A stretch of DNA of 7,432 nucleotides, taken from contig CAMLOZ010000159.1 in the NCBI GenBank assembly GCA_946481625.1, forward strand, positions 1-7,432. Reading direction: 5' to 3'. Position 1 is the first letter of the stretch, and the number at the start of each line of letters is the position of its first letter. Shown here one piece after another: positions 6,718 through 7,432 of the stretch. The translations under genes and the position numbers were made by a program. The stretch comes from an uncultured Haloferula sp. GTDB lineage: Bacteria; Verrucomicrobiota; Verrucomicrobiae; Verrucomicrobiales; Akkermansiaceae. A model generated the notes under the pieces. The model saw only the letters and a list, made by a program, of their open reading frames with translations, was not told the DNA's origin and ran no database searches.

Positions 6718-7149
6718 TCAGGTTTTCTCCTGCTGCGCCTTCAAGAGATCCCGGATTTCCATCAGCAGCTTCTCCTGTGCGGAAGGCGCCGCTGGCTCGG
6801 CAGGCTTCTCCTTCTCCCGCTTCAAAACCCCCAGGGCTTTCTTCACGATCAGGAACACCGCGAATGCCACCAGCATGAAGGAAAGGAAGTCCGTGAAAAA
6901 CTGTCCATAACCGATCACCGGCTCTCCGGCCTTGAGCGCGTCCGCGTAGGAAACCTTCGTCTCCGGGAAGTTGAGGTTCACATACATGTCACTGAAGTTC
7001 ACGCCCCCGGTGACCTTCCCCAGCACGGGCATGAAGACGTTGTCCACAAGCGATTTGACCACGGTGCCGAACGCGCCGCCGATAATGATACCGACGGCCA
7101 TGTCGATTAGATTGCCTTTGAAGGCGAACTCCTTGAATTCTTTGATCAT
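6718..7149 (-). CDS. mscL: Large-conductance mechanosensitive channel MscL
   Basis: The 143-residue protein is a full-length MscL (136 in E. coli), a homopentameric inner-membrane channel that opens under high membrane tension to release solutes on hypo-osmotic shock. The N-terminal helix and TM1 are clear: MIKEFKEFAFKGNLIDMAVG (1-20), GGAFGTVVKSLVDN (24-37) and MPVLG (40-44). Gly20 corresponds to the gating Gly22 of E. coli. The periplasmic loop (about 50-80) is longer than in E. coli, as in many other phyla. TM2 is about 81-103 (FMLVAFAVFLIVKK), followed by a charged Pro/Ala linker and the C-terminal helix EKLLMEIRDLLK (126-137). ATG 7149 is chosen because it matches the family N-terminus exactly; the frame continues to 7218 but adds unrelated residues. 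No Shine-Dalgarno sequence is visible. It lies 180 bases downstream of prfB on the same strand. Confidence 0.97.
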   Translation of the reverse strand: MIKEFKEFAFKGNLIDMAVGIIIGGAFGTVVKSLVDNVFMPVLGKVTGGVNFSDMYVNLNFPETKVSYADALKAGEPVIGYGQFFTDFLSFMLVAFAVFLIVKKALGVLKREKEKPAEPAAPSAQEKLLMEIRDLLKAQQEKT

Positions 7150-7247
7150 GGCGACTGAATGGGATTTGCGCCCTATCAAAGCATCCCTTCTAACATCCCG
7201 CAACATCCATTCACCCAAGCCTTCCGGGCATTGTTCGGACCCGGATT

Positions 7248-7287
7248 ATCGTGACCCCTGAAGATTTTCCTTCAGAGGGACCACGAT
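7248..7287. other. Long interrupted stem-loop between prfB and mscL
   Basis: ATCGTG 7248-7253 pairs with CACGAT 7282-7287, CCC 7255-7257 with GGG 7277-7279, and CTGAAG 7258-7263 with CTTCAG 7270-7275 around the loop ATTTTC. This gives 15 base pairs broken by a small internal loop (A7254 against A7280-C7281) and one bulged A7276. It begins 43 bases past the prfB stop and ends about 98 bases before the mscL start on the same strand. No T run follows on either strand. It may be a 3' end structure of prfB mRNA or a leader element of mscL. Confidence 0.55.
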
Positions 7288-7312
7288 GGACGGGATCAAT
7301 CAAGAGATAGGA

Positions 7313-7331
7313 GATCCTCGCTTCAAGGATC
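7313..7331 (-). terminator. Weak hairpin overlapping the prfB stop codon
   Basis: GATCCT 7313-7318 and AGGATC 7326-7331 form a 6-bp stem with a 7-base loop that overlaps the TGA of prfB. On the minus strand it is followed by a mixed pyrimidine stretch (TCCTATCTCTTG), not a true T run. It is a weak terminator candidate only. Confidence 0.25.
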
Positions 7332-7432
7332 AGTCCTCGTCGTTGCTGCCACCCTTCACGCGCACCTTGCCGCGCAGCTTGGCCTCGATGAAGGCGTCGA
7401 TATCGCCGTCCATCGTCGCCTGGATGTTGTTC
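7330..7432 (-). CDS. prfB: Peptide chain release factor 2, C-terminal end (partial)
   Basis: Only the last 33 residues are in the window, ending at TGA 7332-7330; the rest lies beyond the right edge. The readable end is NNIQATMDGDIDAFIEAKL followed by a basic and then acidic tail ending SNDED. It lines up with the RF2 C-terminus (E. coli [20 protein letters not shown]), including the IQA, DGD and FIEA.L positions, and less well with RF1. RF2 recognises UGA and UAA in the ribosomal A site. The GGQ and SPF motifs and any programmed frameshift site lie outside the window. The tail after the family core is about 10 residues longer than in E. coli. Confidence 0.85.
   Translation of the reverse strand, partial: NNIQATMDGDIDAFIEAKLRGKVRVKGGSNDED

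Noticed and set aside
7150..7218. Longer MscL start at 7218
   Set aside because: The added 23 residues are charged and unrelated to MscL, whose N-terminus matches the family from Met at 7149.

Overview
The window is G+C-rich bacterial DNA (hand counts of single 100-base blocks gave about 61-67% G+C) and fits a member of the Verrucomicrobia, in the style of Luteolibacter or Haloferula. This is inferred from the style of the large secreted protein, which has duplicated LAYEGFDY-type domains, a Cys-less Ig-like domain, autotransporter-associated beta-strand repeats and a C-terminus of the form 'DADPEQDGFSNGLEWVLGGDP ... FARLRA'. No marker gene settles the genus.

Left part (1-2599, minus strand). 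In transcription order there is a PlsC-like O-acyltransferase (2599-1799), then an OlsB/hemolysin-like GNAT acyltransferase (1752-715), then an intergenic stem built from degenerate 7-base repeats (612-708), then the N-terminal part of a DsbD-like thiol:disulfide interchange protein that runs off the left edge (555-1). The acyltransferase pair has the same order as the two domains of bifunctional OlsF, so a role in ornithine lipid or another aminolipid is a reasonable inference. The 34-codon N-terminal extension of the OlsB-like frame is unusual: it has a good ribosome binding site, low G+C and two perfect 7-bp stems.

Middle (2600-6611). A 244-base divergent intergenic region separates the acyltransferases from one 1255-residue modular secreted protein on the plus strand. 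Its layout is signal peptide, domain A, Ig-like domain, domain B (a copy of A), beta-strand repeat region, then a C-terminal module seen on many verrucomicrobial exported proteins.

Right part (6612-7432). Two hairpins lie between the convergent ends of the secreted-protein gene and mscL (7149-6718, large-conductance mechanosensitive channel). Upstream of mscL on the same strand is the last 33 codons of prfB (release factor 2). The 180 bases between prfB and mscL hold a long interrupted stem-loop.

No rRNA, tRNA, CRISPR array, insertion sequence or phage gene was seen. I see no clear defence or mobile system. The most unexplained items are the inverted heptamer-repeat element, the structured leader of the OlsB-like gene and the architecture of the secreted protein.
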